From contig JAUNGM010000001.1 of assembly GCA_030524545.1 (NCBI GenBank), positions 186,001-250,000 on the forward strand: 64,000 bases of DNA, read 5' to 3'. A program made the translations under genes and the position numbers. Positions 61,941 through 64,000 of this stretch are shown piece after piece; position 1 is the first letter of the stretch; each line of letters starts with the position of its first letter. This stretch comes from Eubacteriales bacterium (GTDB lineage: Bacteria > Bacillota > Clostridia > Lachnospirales > Lachnospiraceae). The notes beneath the pieces are model-generated. The model made no database searches. It saw only the letters and a list, made by a program, of their open reading frames with translations, and was not told the DNA's origin.

Positions 61941-63285
61941 TTATTTCAATGGAATCGACGTCTCTGCTGACAGCCCGTCTTCTGTGGGATCGAGATGCGA
62001 AAAGATATCTGATGCTACTGTCATATCTTTGCCGCCGCTTGTCACAAGAAAAGTGTATGTCTGATTCTTATTATCTTCCTCCTTCGCTACCAGTTTCTCA
62101 GTCACTTCCGTGACAAACCGGTTATAAAACAAAAGTAATTTTGTAGAAGACCCTATAGATTGATGAACCAGACTATGTCCTTCAATAAACGATATTTTTG
62201 TCAAGGGCAGAAAACATCCTGCCAAGTATAAACTCCAGGTCGAAACAATGGGACGATCTTATCAGATTCAGAAACATTTTCATTACATTCTGTATTCCGT
62301 AAACGGTACGAATAGGTACCTTATATTCTTCTGCTGCTTTTTCCAGCCGGTTTATTAATATTGTAAATTGCTGTTTATATATTTCCAGGCTTTTTGTTCT
62401 TTCCGCATGCCAAGCCGTCAACTCCTCATCATCTACATCCTCCGGCTCTTCCTCACAGGGCTTTCTGAAATTATTAATACGGATAGCAGAATGCATATGG
62501 CAAATATATTTTTTAAAAAAAGGACTGTCCGGGCTGAAAATCCCTTCACCATAATACAACTTAATACAATCCCGAAACGGAACATTCGGCATCCATAGAC
62601 AATCTGTATTGCCAAATAACGGAAACATGCTGCTTTCCTTCATTTCTACCGGCAATGCCTGCTCCAATTTCTTCTGAAACCACCTATTCGATACACCTTC
62701 CTGCAAATTGATCCTCACTGATATCTCAACATTATTGATCTGCAGATTTCCTAAATTATTCAGTCCTGACTGTTCGAAGCCGGTAATAGGATAAAAATTG
62801 GAGATTACAGGTGTCACCTGTCCAGGAACCTTTTCCTCTTTTAAACAATCCAGAAGGGACATTACCTGCTCCGGATTTTTGGACAAAAATAAAAGTAGAT
62901 AATCGCAGAAGCCCAAAGAAGGAAAAAGAGCTCCGTGAACCTCATTCATTTGAACCTCAGCCTTATCAGCCGCATTCATAATACAGGAACCGATAAACTC
63001 CATCAGATCACCGCTCTGTTGAACCATTGGCTCGGAAACATTCAAAAATACCAAAGATAAAAATGGATACTCGGAACAAATACTTTCATATTTTTTTCGT
63101 ATCTCCTCATTTGTATTATTTTTTCCGCTGCTGATAATCCTCCATAACTGATAGTCCATTTTACTTTGCTCCGGTTTTCCAAGGCTACACAGATTATTTT
63201 GTTTTTCCTCTTCCGGGAAATAGACCTTCAGCGTATATTTATCCCGATAATCATCCTTCAGAGAAATATTTCCTTCCCGTGCATT
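61941..63285 (-). pseudogene. Decayed gene of unknown family (at least two frameshifts)
   Basis: The main frame encodes 325 residues (63159-62182: MDYQLWRIISSGKNN to FILGRMFSALDK) and the tail 94 codons in another frame (to 61941: ISFIEGHSLVHQSIGSSTKL to SAETSIPLK). Removing one A from the five-A run near 62190 joins them. The main frame is also open 42 codons upstream of its first ATG with coding character (DDYRDKYTLKVYFPEEEK), without a start. Before that another frame looks coding (RNADNVEKEDEMHGKEIF, about 63330-63262). No membrane helix, signal or motif was recognised. I cannot name the family. A terminator follows at 61850. Confidence 0.6.
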
Positions 63286-63441
63286 TCATCCTCTTTTTCA
63301 ACATTATCAGCATTCCGGAATATATTTCTCTTTTGTTCACTGCCTTTATAACCTCCACGACCTGTTTTTACTCAACCCATTTATTATCATACACAGTTTT
63401 TCTGCCTATTATTTCCATATTCCGAAATAGCTTATATAAAA
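63286..63441 (-). other. AT-rich stretch, partly decayed coding sequence
   Basis: Holds the out-of-frame upstream part of the decayed gene (to about 63336) and then AT-rich sequence with no recognised promoter, RNA or gene. Confidence 0.35.
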
Positions 63442-63475
63442 TAAAAAAGAGTGCTACCAAAAATGAATAGCACTC
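63442..63475 (-). terminator. Rho-independent terminator of the small orphan gene
   Basis: On the minus strand GAGTGCTA, an 11-base loop and TAGCACTC are followed by a run of Ts. A runs on the other side would allow action in both directions. It lies 45 bp past the small gene's stop. Confidence 0.88.
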
Positions 63476-63520
63476 TTTTTTATACGATATTTCATGTTTT
63501 ATCCAAATGTAGAAGATGAA

Positions 63521-63694
63521 CTATCCCTTAATCCAGCCCTGTACGCCATCATCCGATGTATACAGGATTTTGCTGTTTTTGTTCATCTTCCTTCCAGGAA
63601 TATTAATATTCTCTGTAGGTGACAAAATATTGCTCTCTTCCCCTGCGGGTACAGAACTGATTTTTACTTTGCCGGACGTCTTAGGATTCTTCAT
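63521..63694 (-). CDS. Small orphan protein of 57 residues, function unknown
   Basis: Starts at the ATG ending at 63694 with CAAGG 8 bases before (an in-frame GTG lies 9 bases upstream). It reads MKNPKTSGKVKISSVPAGEE at the start and ends SKILYTSDDGVQGWIKG. The protein is polar, Lys/Ser/Asn-rich, with no signal peptide, membrane helix or Cys. It is followed by a strong terminator, which supports a real transcription unit. The VKISSVPAG...DGVQGWIK pattern is faintly SH3-like but I do not assign a family. Possible small ligand, toxin-antitoxin partner or precursor peptide; no evidence chooses between them. Confidence 0.55.
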   Translation of the reverse strand: MKNPKTSGKVKISSVPAGEESNILSPTENINIPGRKMNKNSKILYTSDDGVQGWIKG

Positions 63695-64000
63695 AATTAT
63701 CACCTTGAGTTTTCCTGCCTAAAATCCTCTATCTTAGTATATGACAATATCATAAGAAATTATCAAAAAAAATAGAAAACTGGCATTATCATATAAGTCA
63801 CCTAGTTTCCAGCCATCTGTTTTGTGAACTTTTGAAGCAACATCCGTTTGCCCTGTCATATCTTACCTACGTTTTATGCCCATTTTTCCAGTGTTTTCCG
63901 CATCTGGAATATTGAGACGATTTCAAATGCTTTCCTTCCTATTCAGGCCATCCCCCAAATATTTTTTGGGGGGATAGCAAATCGTTCCCCATCTTTTTTC
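63695..64000. other. Gene-free right end with one hairpin
   Basis: AT-rich spacer, the likely promoter region of the small gene. A palindrome ATCCCCC...GGGGGGAT lies at 63950-63975 with an 11-base AT-rich loop; no T run follows directly. Nothing else is recognised. Confidence 0.4.

Noticed and set aside
62182..62225. Programmed frameshift in the 62-kb gene
   Set aside because: The required shift is at a plain five-A run without a slippery heptamer or pause structure that I can see, and further frame breaks lie upstream, so decay is simpler.
1..64000. CRISPR arrays, tRNA/rRNA genes, insertion sequences, prophage
   Set aside because: No regular short repeats with spacers, no cloverleaf or rRNA-like segment, and no transposase, integrase or phage structural gene were seen on either strand.

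Overview
The window looks like a chromosome segment from an anaerobic gut Firmicute of the class Clostridia, most likely a Lachnospiraceae member near Blautia or Ruminococcus gnavus. This rests on LplABC/YesMN-type sugar uptake with split regulators, DUF4982-type and other GH2 enzymes, a GPH symporter, EFR1-type ferrodoxins, cyclophilin-like lipoproteins, strong AGGAGG ribosome binding sites and AT-rich spacers. No rRNA, tRNA, CRISPR array, transposase or phage gene was recognised. Almost all genes are on the minus strand.

Layout. 1-9.2 kb: a ferredoxin-type aldo/keto reductase (cut by the window edge), oligoendopeptidase F, a 1263-residue three-repeat multicopper oxidase paired with a DUF2935 protein, and a membrane metallophosphoesterase. 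9.3-14.5 kb: an XRE regulator/PLDc_N/ABC-2 exporter operon, an Mbeg1-like hydrolase and an AraC/GyrI-like regulator. 14.5-23.1 kb: a carbohydrate operon (solute-binding lipoprotein, two permeases, YesM kinase, YesN regulator, GH20 hexosaminidase). 23.4-30.5 kb: an M56 peptidase, a small membrane protein, a MATE exporter with an attenuator-like leader, BlaI, BlaR1, and a glycosyltransferase fused to a MarR-type winged helix. 33.1-41.2 kb: GtrA, two GH3 genes (one circularly permuted and membrane-anchored) and an AgrC/LytTR two-component system. 52-61 kb: a beta-galactoside/beta-glucoside locus (GH1, two GH2, GPH symporter) with a divergent AraC regulator. 61-64 kb: decayed genes and one small orphan gene.

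The most unusual part is 31-52 kb. One intact MerR gene sits in a regulon with three copies of the same promoter. Each copy has a -35 and -10 separated by 19 bp, with a palindromic operator in the spacer. The copies drive (i) an FMN reductase plus a flavodoxin lipoprotein, (ii) an EFR1 flavodoxin-ferredoxin, and (iii) a carboxymuconolactone decarboxylase/alcohol dehydrogenase/flavodoxin/DUF4405/flavodoxin operon. Four flavodoxins carry a lipobox or an N-terminal membrane anchor, so they are predicted to lie outside the membrane next to a polytopic DUF4405 protein. I infer a MerR-controlled redox response with an extracytoplasmic flavin electron-transfer branch. The same region is full of recombination scars: two MerR fragments, a nine-codon EFR1 ghost, a three-gene mosaic, a cyclophilin/RibD chimera, and a TraX gene flanked by a direct repeat. 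It appears to be a duplicated ancestral locus that decayed by complementary deletions.

Several otherwise normal genes are broken by a single lesion: a YesM kinase frameshift, a UGA at codon 23 of the GPH symporter, a UAA followed by 44 good codons in the M56 peptidase, and frameshifts in the 62-63 kb gene. These may be real loss of function, recoding, or sequencing error.
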